42,908 bases of DNA from Zancudomyces culisetae (GCA_001969505.1 LSSK01001719.1:1-42908), one strand, 5' to 3'; counted from the stretch's first letter, positions 1 through 10,764 are shown. The notes: generated by a model from the letters alone, not told the origin. Translations and numbers: made by a program.

Positions 1-56
1 CTATCCCTATCCCTATCCCTATCCCTATCCCTATCCCTATCCCTATCCCTATCCCT
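1..56. repeat. (CTATCC)n hexamer tandem repeat, coding
   Basis: A perfect 6-bp tandem array fills the left edge. On the minus strand it reads AGG-GAT and encodes the Arg-Asp dipeptide run of the RD-rich protein. The array may continue beyond the window. Confidence 0.9.
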
Positions 57-569
57 ATATCTTTCTCCACTTCTACCTCTTCCCCTTCTTTTTTCGTCAT
101 ATCCGCTAGCTCTATAACTTTCATCATCGCTATAATCCTCATATCTTCTCCTGTCTCGTTTTTCTCGCCCATCGCTGTGTTTCTCCTCCTGCTTCTCCCT
201 CCTATACTTTTCTCTGCTCCTGTACCTTTCTTTACTTTTGCTCCTGACATATCCTCTCTCTTCTCTCCCATCTTTTTCCCGTTCCCCTTCCCGTTCCCAA
301 TCTCGCCTCCTTTTCCTTGTTTCTACCTCCTCATCTCCCTCTCCTTTGTATCCCTTCCTCCCCCCATACTTTTCGCCCTCTCCCTCCACCCTTTTTCTTA
401 AATCTTCACCTATCATATCTTGTAATCCATCCTTCTTGACCTTTTCCATCATTTCGCGATCATCATGTTCTAATAGAATCTCACCCTCCTCCTTTTCTCG
501 ACCATTTGCTTCTTTTTGCTGTGCTGATTTCTCCATGTCATTTCCTTTTCCATCGTCACTCCTTTTCAT
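1..569 (-). CDS. RD/RS-rich protein, N-terminal part (runs off left edge)
   Basis: An open frame of 189 codons runs from an ATG at 569-567 to the window edge with no stop. It starts MKRSDDGKGNDMEKS, is very rich in Arg, Glu, Lys, Asp and Gly, and contains RSKSKERYRSREKYRRE. It ends in nine Arg-Asp dipeptides encoded by the (CCCTAT)n repeat at the edge. RD/RS-rich leaders of this kind occur in spliceosomal and SR-like proteins such as U1-70K and Prp28/DDX23 types. That suggests a nuclear RNA-processing protein, but the diagnostic domains lie outside the window. An in-frame TGA at 584-582 fixes this ATG as the first in frame. An upstream ATG at 646 opens another short frame (separate entry). 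Real coding is likely because the frame stays open through very purine-rich sequence; the identity is unknown. Confidence 0.6.
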   Translation of the reverse strand, partial: MKRSDDGKGNDMEKSAQQKEANGREKEEGEILLEHDDREMMEKVKKDGLQDMIGEDLRKRVEGEGEKYGGRKGYKGEGDEEVETRKRRRDWEREGEREKDGREERGYVRSKSKERYRSREKYRREKQEEKHSDGREKRDRRRYEDYSDDESYRASGYDEKRRGRGRSGERYRDRDRDRDRDRDRDRDRD

Positions 570-646
570 CGTGTTTTCTTTTCAACTCTCTCTTCCCTTT
601 CTTTTCTTTTTATTACTGTTGGTCCTGTGATTTCGTTTAAAGACAT
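566..646 (-). other. 26-codon upstream ORF with an ATGA overlap onto the RD-rich gene
   Basis: An ATG at 646 opens 26 codons, beginning MSLNEITGPTVIKRK and continuing Lys/Glu/Arg-rich. Its TGA overlaps the downstream ATG in the sequence ATGA. The composition resembles the protein that follows, so this may be the true N-terminus separated by a one-base shift (sequencing error or frameshift). It may instead be a uORF whose ribosomes reinitiate on the main frame. A TATA-like element lies only about 30 nt upstream, so transcripts may start too late to include this ATG. Confidence 0.35.
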
Positions 647-673
647 ATACTCAAAGCATACTCAGTGTATTTT

Positions 674-680
674 GTTTATA
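674..680 (-). promoter_or_regulatory. TATA-like element upstream of the RD-rich gene
   Basis: TATAAAC on the minus strand, 28-34 nt upstream of the ATG at 646 and about 105 nt upstream of the ATG at 569. Yeast start sites usually lie 40-120 nt past TATA, so this spacing favours translation from 569. Assignment rests on sequence and position only. Confidence 0.3.
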
Positions 681-1983
681 TCCACGCTTGCTTTTAATTT
701 ACAAAATCTCGCGTTGGTTTATACGTTATTTTTAAGGTATAATCGAGATTTTGCGCAGTCGTGTAAATAGTGTTTTTTTGCCAAAACATAAAAAAGTTCC
801 TCCATTTTCTGAACCTATCCATCGCGCTCGTTGGTTATCATCGTTTTTTTTTCATTTGCTACTGAAAATTACAAAACTACACTATACCCATCATTAGAAT
901 CAAGCATTTAGAGTTTACCACAACCATAATACACAACAAAACATGCAGTACAAGTTAGTACAACATATTTAGTCACTTCTAAAAGCAATGCTAAGTCCAA
1001 TACGTAAATAAATCTAGCACTAAAATCCTGTGTACACTTCAAATCATACGAAAATCCACCTTTTGTACGTGTATAATATCAAGATCTACTCCCACGATCT
1101 CAGGTATACTATGTCGCTGTGCTACTTTACAATAAAAAATTGATATTACAGTTCTATTTAATTTTTTTTGTAATACCTACTACCCATATGTATTTGAACA
1201 CTATTACATCACACCACATCCATAACTCTTTCAATCATGCACTGATTACTACTGCCCCACCTCCCTCCACTACCCTACACATCTCTCTCCGCTTTAAATG
1301 TCAAAATGACCTTTTGATCTCACCTGGAGGTAATAATAAAAGACAGTATATTACTCGGTAGGTTCTATACTGACTCATAACATATTACTTTCTTTATACT
1401 AGACTGTGGAGAGAATCTATCACAGACTCGTGGAAAATTGGAGCTGATAACCCAGATATCATACTTTTTTATTTTTAGAACTTTCTAATGGATGTTTGGT
1501 GCTTTCATAAGCTGGTATTATTTTTGTGACACTATACACCCCAACTCGTACTTTACACATTCAATGTTGAAATACAACCATCGCACAACTACACGACCCC
1601 TTCTTCGCGTCTACTAGGTTAGAGGAACTGAATAACATTATTTTCAGATACGTGGATAATTTAAATGTCAATACCAAAACGTACATACAACAACATCTCC
1701 ACTTATTTTCTGATGTGTATCAATACTCATTTTTAACACCATTTCATAACCATTATTATTTATACTTGCATATGTTAATAGAGTAATATTTATCTGGTGA
1801 ACACTGTTTATTATGGAACTAATGTACCCAGAAATACCATCAATGTTCATGATTGCGTATCGCATCAATGTTAAGTTTTATTAGTATGTACCACAATGGA
1901 CCCTTTTTTTATGTGCACATATCCCTAAAAATGTAACCTAAAGACATCTACAGTCATATCTATGCTTTTACAAATTGTGTACT

Positions 1984-2044
1984 CCTCACTTCCTCACTCA
2001 CTTCCTCACTCACTGTCTCTATGTTTTTCTGCCCCCCCCCCCCC
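1984..2044. repeat. TCACTTCC-type repeat followed by a 13-C run
   Basis: A pyrimidine-rich low-complexity block of imperfect copies of CCTCACTTCCTCACTCA, then a homopolymer of 13 C at 2032-2044. Its G-run on the minus strand is prone to length error in sequencing. It lies about 450 nt upstream of the Boi-like start. Confidence 0.7.
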
Positions 2045-2495
2045 TCCTCTTCCCTCCTCGCTCACTCATTTTCTCGTCAATGTGTGTATAATACGGGGTA
2101 TAGACACTTGGGGATATCTTTGAATAGCTTCAATCATTAATGTTAACAAAAGCTCGACTTTTGAAACGATAAAAAAATATATATTCTGTCAAGAGCCATA
2201 GTAGCTTTCTCGTTTGAAACATAAAAATAGTGGTTACAATTATATTTTTGTGGAAATACACACTTATATCTAGAGTTTTAGCCAAGATTAGTATTATAAA
2301 GAAAAAATAGAACAATAGCTGAACGAAATATCATATAAACATATATAATTTCTAGTTTTTATGGAAGATCCTTAAAAGAACTATATACTAGCTTTATGTC
2401 GAAATAGTTTCAACACACATTATTAATTTATATTTTCTTGATATATATTTATTACAAACTTCAGTTGCAAAAGCCACCAAGACACATACGGATAA

Positions 2496-5400
2496 ATGTC
2501 AAAGAACCGCCTTTATCAAGCAAAGTTCCGGTATATACCACTAAATAAAAACGAATTGGCGTTGACTCCAAAAGAAGTGATATATGTTATAGAGTTTGAT
2601 TATGCTAGAAACGAGGGTTGGTGGAAGGTAGGAATCAATATAAACAAGCATTTTTTCAACACATCTACATATATTGGGCCTAATTCTACGTTTATGGGTA
2701 CAAATTATAATCAATTAACTTATCTTTGTTCGATTTAGGGTCAAAATAGCCGCGGTATAATAGGCGTATTTCCAAAGAGCTATGTTACGCCTTTGCCTGA
2801 TAAACTCAGTCAACCCACACAAAATACGAGCAAATACAGTGATGATACTCCATATAGGTTTCCAAGACCAGTGGGGTTTGTGGGAATTAACAAAAACGTA
2901 CAGTATACCATAAACAAAAGAAAACCAGTTAATAATTCCATCATTTTAGCAGAATCTCATGAAGGTGGTTTTTCACAATCCACACTAGAAAAGCAAAGTA
3001 CCAAAGCCAAGATAAATATGATAGGTACCAAAATAATTGAGAGTCGACAGTGTTTGAATATGGATAACAGTGTATCCGCCTTGCCTGTACAAAGCTTTAA
3101 AATCAAACCAGCTCATGAAGATGAAATGATATCAGCAGCACAAAGGAGATCCATAATAGTACCTGGTAGACACGATTTAAGCATCAAGAAATCCAAATCT
3201 ATTTCACAACCAGAACTTACTCCAAAGAAAAGAATAACGATAAAGCGGAATAATGCAAACACAGAGAAAAATACACTTCCAAAGCTCCAGGGTGAGTTGA
3301 ATTCTCAAGTTGATGCAAGGCCAATGTTGAAGCTTAGAAAAAGCAACCCTGTTATGAATTCACAACTGGATACGCCTAGTATTGAGACGTATGAATGTAG
3401 TGATACCTTGCTAATGAAGAGTGTAACTAGAATGCCTGAGCATAAAGTCACAAGTAAAGAGGTAGGGTTGGTAAACAAGCTTAGATCTATACATATCAGA
3501 AAGAGTCTGAGCATGAACAAAATATTCCAAAAATCACCAGCTGAAATAAGCGAAACGCTGAGTTTAGATAACGATAAACAGATGGAATATGCATTTGGTA
3601 TAAGTGGGGATAGCATTGTCAGTGATGTTGAAAATGTTAAAAACACAACCGAAGTAAAAAAGGCCAGAATATTCAAAATACCAAGCATTAAACCCGAAAA
3701 AGCTGCAACAGAGAATAAAAAGGTAGATAAACCGAGTGGTAGGAAAAGTATATCACTCATTCCACTAAGGAAAAGCATGACCATTAAATCCAATAGAAAT
3801 AATAATTATATAGATACAGAAAATAAATTTGGTCAAGAGTATAGTGAGCACAATATGATCATAGACGATAAAGAACAGAGCAACATAGGAGAGGAAATAA
3901 AAACAATCAAAGTATCAACGGAGGACAGTACCAAACAAACTGGGGATGATAAAACATCAATAGAAAATAAAATAAGACGAGCACTATCGATACCATTCAA
4001 CATGAAAGGTAAAGGGTTAAACGATAGAGAACTATCAAAGGCAAAGTCATGTAAAAATACTGGATCAAAACATATAACAATTAAACGAGTGGTTGATAAG
4101 CGTATCAAAAGAAACTGTATCGACTTTGATAACAGTGAGTTGGGAAAGTACAAAGAATTGTTTAAAGAAGGTCCTGAAACGACTGAGTGTGTAAAACCCA
4201 TAGGTAGCAAAAGCATCGATTATTCATCAGAATTTTTTGAGGAGGTTGAGCAAAAGGGGGTAATTTCTCCGCCAAGTGGAAAGTTTTATGGTGATAAAAT
4301 AAAGAACCTGAGTTCATATGGCGAAGATGAAATAGGCGAGTTTCTGGAAGATATATTTATGGATCAATATAGTGATGCAATTAAAAAAACTAGTCTTAGG
4401 CGAGGAAAGGAACCAACAAAAAGTAAGTCGCGCGATAGTTCCTCAAAGTATAAAAACGTGAAGGGAAACCAAATGGAGGGAAAAGTTTCGATAAAGAATT
4501 TCACAATTTTTCCTGTAAACTTTGGTCACAAGCTTAGGAACATAATGGGTAGAGGAAAAGAAAAAGCGGATGTGCAACCTACGACTGAACTAAGTATAGA
4601 TGAGTGTACAGACATTCTTCAAGATATCTCGATGAAAGTAAAAGAGCATACAATCAATCAAACTGAAAGAAGCTCGCCCGTTGAACAAATTCTCCCAGCA
4701 GAGAAAAGAATGCCTGAAAAAGTAAACATGAGCTCTAATTCAGCAACTGTGAACCTGAAAAAAGACATTCGTGAGGTCAAGAGAAATGATTCTAAAATTA
4801 AAAAGCTCGTTGGGCCTATTGAAGAAAATACAGTCAATGAACAAAAGACTAATGTTTATAACGACGACACTAAGCGCGACTGTGAGACGAACTCAAAGGT
4901 TGCCCTAAAAAAGAGTCCAACATTACCTCAGTACAAATACAAAATGGAATCTACTATAAGGTCTCCAAATCCCATACGTGAAGGTATGTGCATAGAAAAC
5001 GAATTAGAAATTAGTAGTGATACCGATGGGTCTGAGTATATTGAACTTCGGGTACTGGGCCCTGATGATAGTTTTTGTTTTGATTCCCATGAAATACCCA
5101 GACGTGCAAGTGCAATAATGGAACTTGTGGATAATTTAAGTCTTGCTACAGAAAACCCCCCAGAAAACATAGCTCAGAACATCATAACGGATCTCCACAC
5201 TTCAGACGCGATGCAAGAGCTCGACAGCGATGCAGGTGTTATAAATGATATATATAAAAACGAGATACCTATTAATTCACTCGAAAGAGAAATACACTCA
5301 CAACCAGCACAAGATACAAAAAAAATGGACAATTCCAAAGGTGTTGGTTTACATAGAGAAATACTAGGGTATACTGAAAATATCGAAAAGATCGAAAAGA

Positions 5401-7121
5401 TCGAAAAGATCAAAAAAATCAAAAATGTTGAACTGACCAATACATGCTCAAAAGCACAAAATACTCTCGAAAATTCAAATAAAAAGTTTCGGACGTTTTA
5501 CGAAACTGGGTTGGCCACACCCACAAGCAATAACCCCGAAATATCGTGTGATTTACAAATAGAGGATGAAAGTTTGATTATGAATATATGCGGATCCCCA
5601 GTTTTTGGTATTGAAAGAACCAAAATAAGACAGGTATCTAGCAACACCACAAATAAATATGCAAGAAGCACCAGTAGTAGCTATACCGCCGATGTAGTAT
5701 CGGTGAAATCTAAAAAAGAAAAAAGTGCACAAAAGGTTTATGCCAACCAAAAAATCATAGAAAAGTATAAAAAAAGAATAGCAAAGCAAAGAGAAGGTAA
5801 AAAAAATATTAAAAAGAGTCAGACTGAAGTAGTGCAAAATACTGACACGTCCAATTACTCATTTTCAACAAATGTAAAACTGGCAGCGGATCATATAATT
5901 GCTAGTAATAAGCCTATATTTAATGATATACAGATCTGTGAAAACAACTGTGACCACAAGAAAACCAGCACTCTGACATTGCTTGATAATGACGAAAAGC
6001 AAAAAAGTGGTAGGAACAGCTTCAATGTAGTAAATACCATTAGAAATGAAGATTTTGTTGAATGTGGCTGTAGCAATTATATATACATGAAGGAATATAG
6101 AAACCTACTCAAGAATAGTCATCTAGATGACATCTTTAACAGGAGTTTGGATTTACAGTTCAGTGTAGTAAAAAGACTGGAAAGTAAAAATAACAGCCAA
6201 ATTTTGCCAAGTCAGGCGCAAGTTAAAAAGAAGACTCAAAAGGCTGTAATAAACGAAGCTAGTATTGAAAAATATAGAAGAGCATCTAGTAGCAAACCAA
6301 TAAATCTTTCTGATCCAAGGATGATCAGTGAATACGAGATACAGCCAAAGTTTATAGGTATAGTGGGTAGTAACCAGGAAAACGTAGACGAAAAAAATGC
6401 GTATAGCTCAAAACTGGAATCAGATTCATCAGATAGTGGGTTTTTGGTTAAAGAGGGGTGGCTGGATAGAAAAACAAACTATTTGCCTATAGATGTTTGG
6501 AGGACTCGGTTCTTCAAGCTATATAACAACGGCTCACTACATTACTTCAAGCGCGCACTTGATACTACACCAATTGGGATAATAGAGTTGGCAAATTGCA
6601 AAGTATCGGTAATGAATTTAGAACATGTAAACAATCGCCTTGCAATCCTGCTTACATCGAAGCGGAAAAGACTGATTTTATCGCATGATTACAAATCCAT
6701 AATTTACGACTGGCTCAGGATTCTAACCAAAGCAACAATAAAATATGGGTCTGTAAAGCTAAAATCAAACCACATCAAAACCATAACTCTCACTGAGGCG
6801 GCTGAGCTAATCAGAAAAGGATTGTACCTGAACAAAAACAAATACAACATCGTTGAAAGTGATGCAACGAATATCAATAAAAACAACGTTACTGGCTCAT
6901 TTAGTGGTAACAACATCCACAGGCCTCCCAACGACCATCTTATCTCCAAGGCGCTTCAAAAATCATACCCAAGATTAGAGCTCTTGTTTATGAAGAGTAG
7001 GACATCGCAACCACAACCTTTACAAACCAGAACGACCAATATCGGAAACACAATCAACATGACCAAAAGTTTACCGGTAGCGGCGCAGATGGCCAGAAGT
7101 AGTGGTTTGTGGCAATCGTAG
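2496..7121 (+). CDS. Boi1/Boi2-like SH3 and PH domain scaffold protein, one intron
   Basis: Exons 2496-2627 and 2739-7121 encode 1504 residues. The start ATG directly follows an in-frame TAA. Residues about 8-65 form an SH3 domain (FRYIPLNKNEL, then GWWK across the intron to GQNSRGIIGVFPKSYV). Residues about 1278-1385 form a PH domain (VKEGWLDRK through YDWLRILTKATIK). The long middle is Ser/Lys/Asn-rich, disordered in appearance, with repeated RKSxSIxx-type basic patches and a short EKIEKIEKI repeat. An N-terminal SH3 with a C-terminal PH is the layout of Boi1/Boi2 and S. pombe Pob1, which act at sites of polarised growth with Cdc42 and the exocyst. The SAM domain of that family was not clearly seen; a stretch near YGEDEIGEFLEDIF might be a remnant. 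It is longer than S. cerevisiae Boi proteins (about 1000 residues). The family call is good, exact orthology less so. Confidence 0.8.
2628..2738 (+). other. Intron of the Boi-like gene (111 nt, phase 0)
   Basis: Donor AAG|GTAGGA, acceptor ATTTAG|GGT, with a branch-like ATTAAC about 20 nt before the acceptor. Removing it joins GWWK to GQNSRGIIGVFPKSYV and restores a continuous SH3 fold. If retained, translation stops at the TAG that forms the acceptor. The donor is weaker than the GTAAGT seen in the other genes here. Confidence 0.8.
5382..5417 (+). repeat. 9-nt tandem repeat inside the Boi-like gene
   Basis: Three perfect copies of ATCGAAAAG and a diverged fourth, encoding an Ile-Glu-Lys triplet repeat. 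It is in frame and likely polymorphic in length. Confidence 0.8.
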
Positions 7122-7552
7122 AGTTTGTCTTGTAAAACTGCATTTCTGTATCTTTGTAGTTATTTTTTACTTCAATATATTGTGCACACCCGTCTTCTTG
7201 CTAAAAAGAAAAAAACACTAACCATACAAAAATGTCTTAAGCTACAGTTACTGAGAACAGCTGATAATGATCAACATATAAAAAAATCAATTACTCCAAA
7301 ACATGCACCAGTTTAAAACATATACAAAAAGTAGAAAAGACCAAGTGGTCTAAATATCAAAAGGTTCTAGTTTAAACGTTCAAAAAGTAATAAATAACAA
7401 ATAATAATTAAATGTAATGGGGAAAAAGATATAGAAAAGGAAGATGGTATGTTCTTTACCAGTGCCTTTTATTTTGATCATAATCCAAAGCCAAGTCGAG
7501 AAGTTCAAAGCCTGTAGTATCCCTCTCCCCTCTCTACTGTGTTTTCACGATT
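7122..7552. other. Shared 3' region of Boi-like gene and UMP kinase gene
   Basis: 431 bp between convergent genes, AT-rich. It contains a perfect short inverted repeat AGACCA-AG-TGGTCT at 7338-7351. Otherwise I see nothing beyond probable 3' UTR and polyadenylation sequence. Confidence 0.6.
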
Positions 7553-8647
7553 TTATTTAAACTTCTCGAGGCATTCCTTGGTATTGGAATAAACCTTGTC
7601 AACCGAATCGTTACAATTGACAGTGCAAACCTTGTTGTATTTTAGATACTCTGCAACAACGGGATATGATTCGTTTTGGAAAACCTTAAAGCGTTTTTTC
7701 AGCGAGTCGATATTGTCATCTGATCTTCCACTCGTCTTTGCGCGGTTCATAATGCGTTCGACTAGGATTGGTTCGATACATTCAAAGTACAAAACGAATT
7801 TACAGTTTGTAACTCCATTTTCGAATGCAACTTTTTGCTCCATCGAGCGGGGAAACCCATCAATCAAAAATTTGTCGCTTTCTTTGTGATCCATCATGGC
7901 ATCTCTTAGCAAACCAATAGTGACTTCGTATGGTACAATCTGGCCCTCTTTGATGTAATGAGCAATCAATTCTCCAACCTTAGAGCCCTCGCGTTTCTGC
8001 TCAGCGCGAAGCAAATCACCAGCCGAGAGATGAACAAAGCCATAGTCTCTAACAAGGTAGGCTGAATTTGTGCCCTTTCCAGAACCAGGTCCACCAAGTA
8101 CGAAGACCACGGTCTTTTTGTCAAATGGGAATTCATCAATCTCTTTTTGACTAAATCGCTCCGAAACTATCTTTCCGGGTACGTAGCCCTCCGTATCGGC
8201 GCCATCTTTATCACTAACAGTCTTATCTTTGCTTTCTTTTTCGAGCTTATCCTGTTCTTTAAGCATGGCTATCAATTCCTCCTTTTCCTGCTCAAGTTCG
8301 TCCTTTTGTACCTTAGCCATTTCTTTGTTTTTGTCTGAATCTTTAAACATGTAAAAAGCCGAAAAGACAAGTGACATTACTGCAAGGATTGCCGGAACAG
8401 TGGGCATTCTACCCCTCCCACCACCACTACCACCACTACCACCGCTTGTACCTTTGTCTCCTGCGACACCTTTTTGCGCTTTAGTATATTTTTTATTTGC
8501 TGTTGAATAGCAAGCTAGATTCTTGTTTAAAGATTGAGTGCTGGGAGCAAGGGAATTCTGCAATCTCGAGATTGCCATGCCATTACCCTGTACTAATCTC
8601 GTGTTCGATTTCAAAAGCTGTCTGGATACTAGACGTTGAAAGCTCAT
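7553..8647 (-). CDS. URA6: UMP/CMP kinase with mitochondrial leader and membrane anchor
   Basis: 364 residues from the ATG at 8647. Residues about 180-364 are a UMP/CMP kinase: P-loop GGPGSGKGT (about 185-193), NMP-binding VHLSAGDLLRAEQ, FLIDGFPR, and lid GRSDDN. These match S. cerevisiae Ura6, which converts UMP to UDP, and the domain is complete. The first 180 residues are additional: a basic, Ser/Leu/Arg-rich leader (MSFQRLVSRQLLKSNTR) typical of mitochondrial import, a Gly/Ser linker, one hydrophobic segment (PAILAVMSLVFSAFYMF), then a charged Lys/Glu coiled-coil-like stretch. S. cerevisiae Ura6 is only about 204 residues. An in-frame ATG at 8725 would add 26 residues that mask the import signal, so I chose 8647. 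A Met right after the hydrophobic segment could start a soluble form. Placement in the mitochondrial inner membrane is inferred. Confidence 0.85.
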   Translation of the reverse strand: MSFQRLVSRQLLKSNTRLVQGNGMAISRLQNSLAPSTQSLNKNLACYSTANKKYTKAQKGVAGDKGTSGGSGGSGGGRGRMPTVPAILAVMSLVFSAFYMFKDSDKNKEMAKVQKDELEQEKEELIAMLKEQDKLEKESKDKTVSDKDGADTEGYVPGKIVSERFSQKEIDEFPFDKKTVVFVLGGPGSGKGTNSAYLVRDYGFVHLSAGDLLRAEQKREGSKVGELIAHYIKEGQIVPYEVTIGLLRDAMMDHKESDKFLIDGFPRSMEQKVAFENGVTNCKFVLYFECIEPILVERIMNRAKTSGRSDDNIDSLKKRFKVFQNESYPVVAEYLKYNKVCTVNCNDSVDKVYSNTKECLEKFK

Positions 8648-10407
8648 TGTAGCAATTTCGTGTGATTCTATAATGAATTGAGTCAAAGAGTATGTAATAC
8701 GTTCGCCAATACTCACGGAGGGCATTCAAAATACAAAATGTTGAAGAACAAGAACAAGTTTTTTTTTTCAAACTACAAAACCAAAAAAAAAAAACTTTTA
8801 AGGGTTGCTGAAGTTCATTTGACCATTTTTTGATTTTTTCTTTTGTTATTAGGAAATTAAGGTGTTGTGGAGGAATTGGTGTGGGTAAAAGCTATCCAAA
8901 CAAAGCCACGTAAACTATGGTAAAGCAAAAAAACAACATTCAACTTTATGTATTAGGATTCGGCATATCTTCCTTATCAGTTTATTGTTTCTGAAAAAGA
9001 TATTAACTTGTTGCAAAGGGAGTTTATCTTTTTTAAAATGAGCCTGGATTGGAACTCATATAAAATCTGTTTGCGAAAATATAACAAGTGTTCAGTATTT
9101 TTTTTGTTAGATGGATTTACTAAACAAGTACCACATAAAACTACACAAGCGAGCGTTCAGTAACATCGCCCACCGAGTTCGATAACAGTGTATCGCCTCA
9201 TTTTATTGGCATGTTTGTGATGCGGTGTTTTATTTTATAAAAAAAAGCATAAATATATTAGTGTAGATGGACTGCAGTTCTGGCTGTCCATGGTCGTGTA
9301 TTTATATTGTTTTTCTTGCAATAAATTTCCCCTTTTTTCTATTTCAAGCCATATCACAGATATTGATAGAGTTTTTGCTCATAATTTCGCAATTGGGTAA
9401 AATACACCATCAACAAATATTCCCAAACACTACATATATAGGAGTAACAATGTATTTCTTGTTGAAAAACTCGAAATATAGCATGAGTGCGACGGAAGAA
9501 CCTCTACCATGGGAGGCTGGAGAGACCAGACGTGCATTTAACCCGGACTTGCAGCTACACAACTATCTTTTGTGATTTATTATCACTATTCATGTATTAT
9601 TTTTATTGGGGAGTGTATTCTCAATACCAAGAGCTATATAGACGAAGAGATTAGGAAAACGGTTTGTAAAGAAAAAAAATTCAACTGATCTGTCTAATTA
9701 TAATCTGTTTTTCTGTGTTATATCACCAGTTTTTACAATTACCAACATTAACATTTTCTTGACGAAAAAACAGGCCATTTTTGAAAAAAGGATATGTGGA
9801 GATTACTATGCCCATTCTTTGAAAAAAAGGAATGGTATCGATGGTGATGGTAAGAAATGTGGAGCGCAAACTCTCTAAAAATTGATCATAGTGGATAACA
9901 ACTTTTATTACCAGTGGTAGAAAATATCAAAATATTTATAAGAATCGATGCAAATATTAACATGATGACAGTATCATTCGCTAAAAAAAAAAAGTTGGAT
10001 GGGGAAGGAAAAGAAAACACAACAAACAACAAGATAGTAAAGTCATACTTTCTAAATCTGCAAAGTGTAGTTGCTTTACAAATGAGAACAGTGAAAAAGG
10101 ATATTATATTTGCCTATCAGGAATTATGATATATAGCTGATCCTATTATAGACATATCGCCTATTATAAACTTAGTGCTTGTTTCCTCTTATTGGAGTAA
10201 ATTGTTATTTAAAGAAGATATGTAACCATATAAAGGGATGGTTTGGTAATAATCTTGTAAATGTATAGCTGTTAAAAACTTGATAACTTCTGTTGTTTGA
10301 TTTTGTTATTCCGGAAAATACATCGGAGTAATATCAATACTTTGGTTTCTGGGTGGCTGGGACTGCCTAACACATTTATGGTACGGCGTAATGGCGTGGT
10401 TGTTGTT
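8648..10407. other. Intergenic region upstream of UMP kinase
   Basis: About 1.76 kb. Near the UMP kinase start is a possible 49-nt leader intron (8668-8716 on the minus strand, GTGAGT to ATTATAG). The rest is AT-rich with homopolymer A/T runs. A short block of higher GC at 9483-9575 is listed separately. An acceptor-like CAG near 9770 (after CATTAAC) is followed by an open stretch to about 9878 on the plus strand, but I found no donor in phase to join it to 9483-9575. No tRNA or snRNA was recognised. Confidence 0.5.
9483..9575 (+). other. Short open segment of higher GC, possible small ORF or terminal exon
   Basis: Thirty codons from ATG at 9483 to TGA, reading MSATEEPLPWEAGETRRAFN and then PDLQLHNYLL. 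Composition is clearly less AT-rich than its surroundings and looks protein-like. An AG just before (ATATAG) could be an acceptor, which would make this the last exon of a spliced gene, but no upstream exon was found. No family recognised. Confidence 0.2.
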
Positions 10408-10703
10408 TTAGTTAAAGGTGTAACCCGAAAATATTAGCCAGCCCATAAAAGCGAAGACGGTGATGAAATTACGTGATTCAAAAGTTGGAGTTATGGGTCG
10501 ATAGAGTTGGATGGTCATAGGCATATCATCATTTAATGGATGTTTGCATCTAGTGATTTTACCCAGTATTACATAAGTTGGTGGATGGGGGAGGATAGAG
10601 TGTGGCAAATTTGAGGAGGAGCAGAATTGATACTCAACTTCGCCATCAGGCATCGTATTCTTTGCTTTTAGAGAAAAAGAGTGTGTGAGAGGAAGACTAG
10701 CTG
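10408..10703 (-). CDS. Terminal exon of a small spliced gene, tail-anchored-like protein
   Basis: An open frame runs from an acceptor at 10704 to a TAA at 10408. From its first sure Met (MPDGEVEYQFC, at 10653) it encodes 81 residues. A Pro/His-rich segment (PHSILPHPPTYVILGKITRC) is followed by a polar stretch and a final hydrophobic segment (FITVFAFMGWLIFSG), as in tail-anchored membrane proteins. Upstream sit a clean branch (TACTAAT, 10712-10718) and donor (GTAAGT, 10764-10759). The frame stays open in the upstream exon but shows no ATG before a stop, so either translation starts at 10653 with a 5' UTR intron, or another exon lies further upstream. I do not recognise the family. Confidence 0.5.
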
Positions 10704-10764
10704 CTGTGTACATTAGTATAGTTCATAAGGCAAAAGAAGGTGATGAGTGACTTTGGAAACTTAC
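10704..10764 (-). other. Intron of the small gene at 10.4 kb (61 nt)
   Basis: Donor GTAAGT at 10764-10759, branch TACTAAT at 10718-10712, acceptor ACACAG ending at 10704. All three signals are near consensus and properly spaced. Their joint chance occurrence is low, which is the main evidence for a gene here. Confidence 0.6.

Larger units (their letters stand above)
647..2495. other. Intergenic region between RD-rich gene and Boi-like gene
   Basis: Divergent promoter region of about 1.85 kb, AT-rich with many stops in all frames. It holds a TACTAAC sequence on the minus strand near 955 and CAG-GTGAGA on the minus strand near 1327, which resemble splice signals, but I could not connect them into a gene. 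A 66-codon minus-strand frame at 1668-1868 ends next to a GTATGT; it could be an exon or chance. No RNA gene was recognised. Confidence 0.5.

Noticed and set aside
1-56. (CCCTAT)n array at the window edge as a telomere
   Set aside because: It is in frame with the RD-rich coding sequence (Arg-Asp codons on the minus strand) and joins it without a break. A telomere is not needed to explain it.
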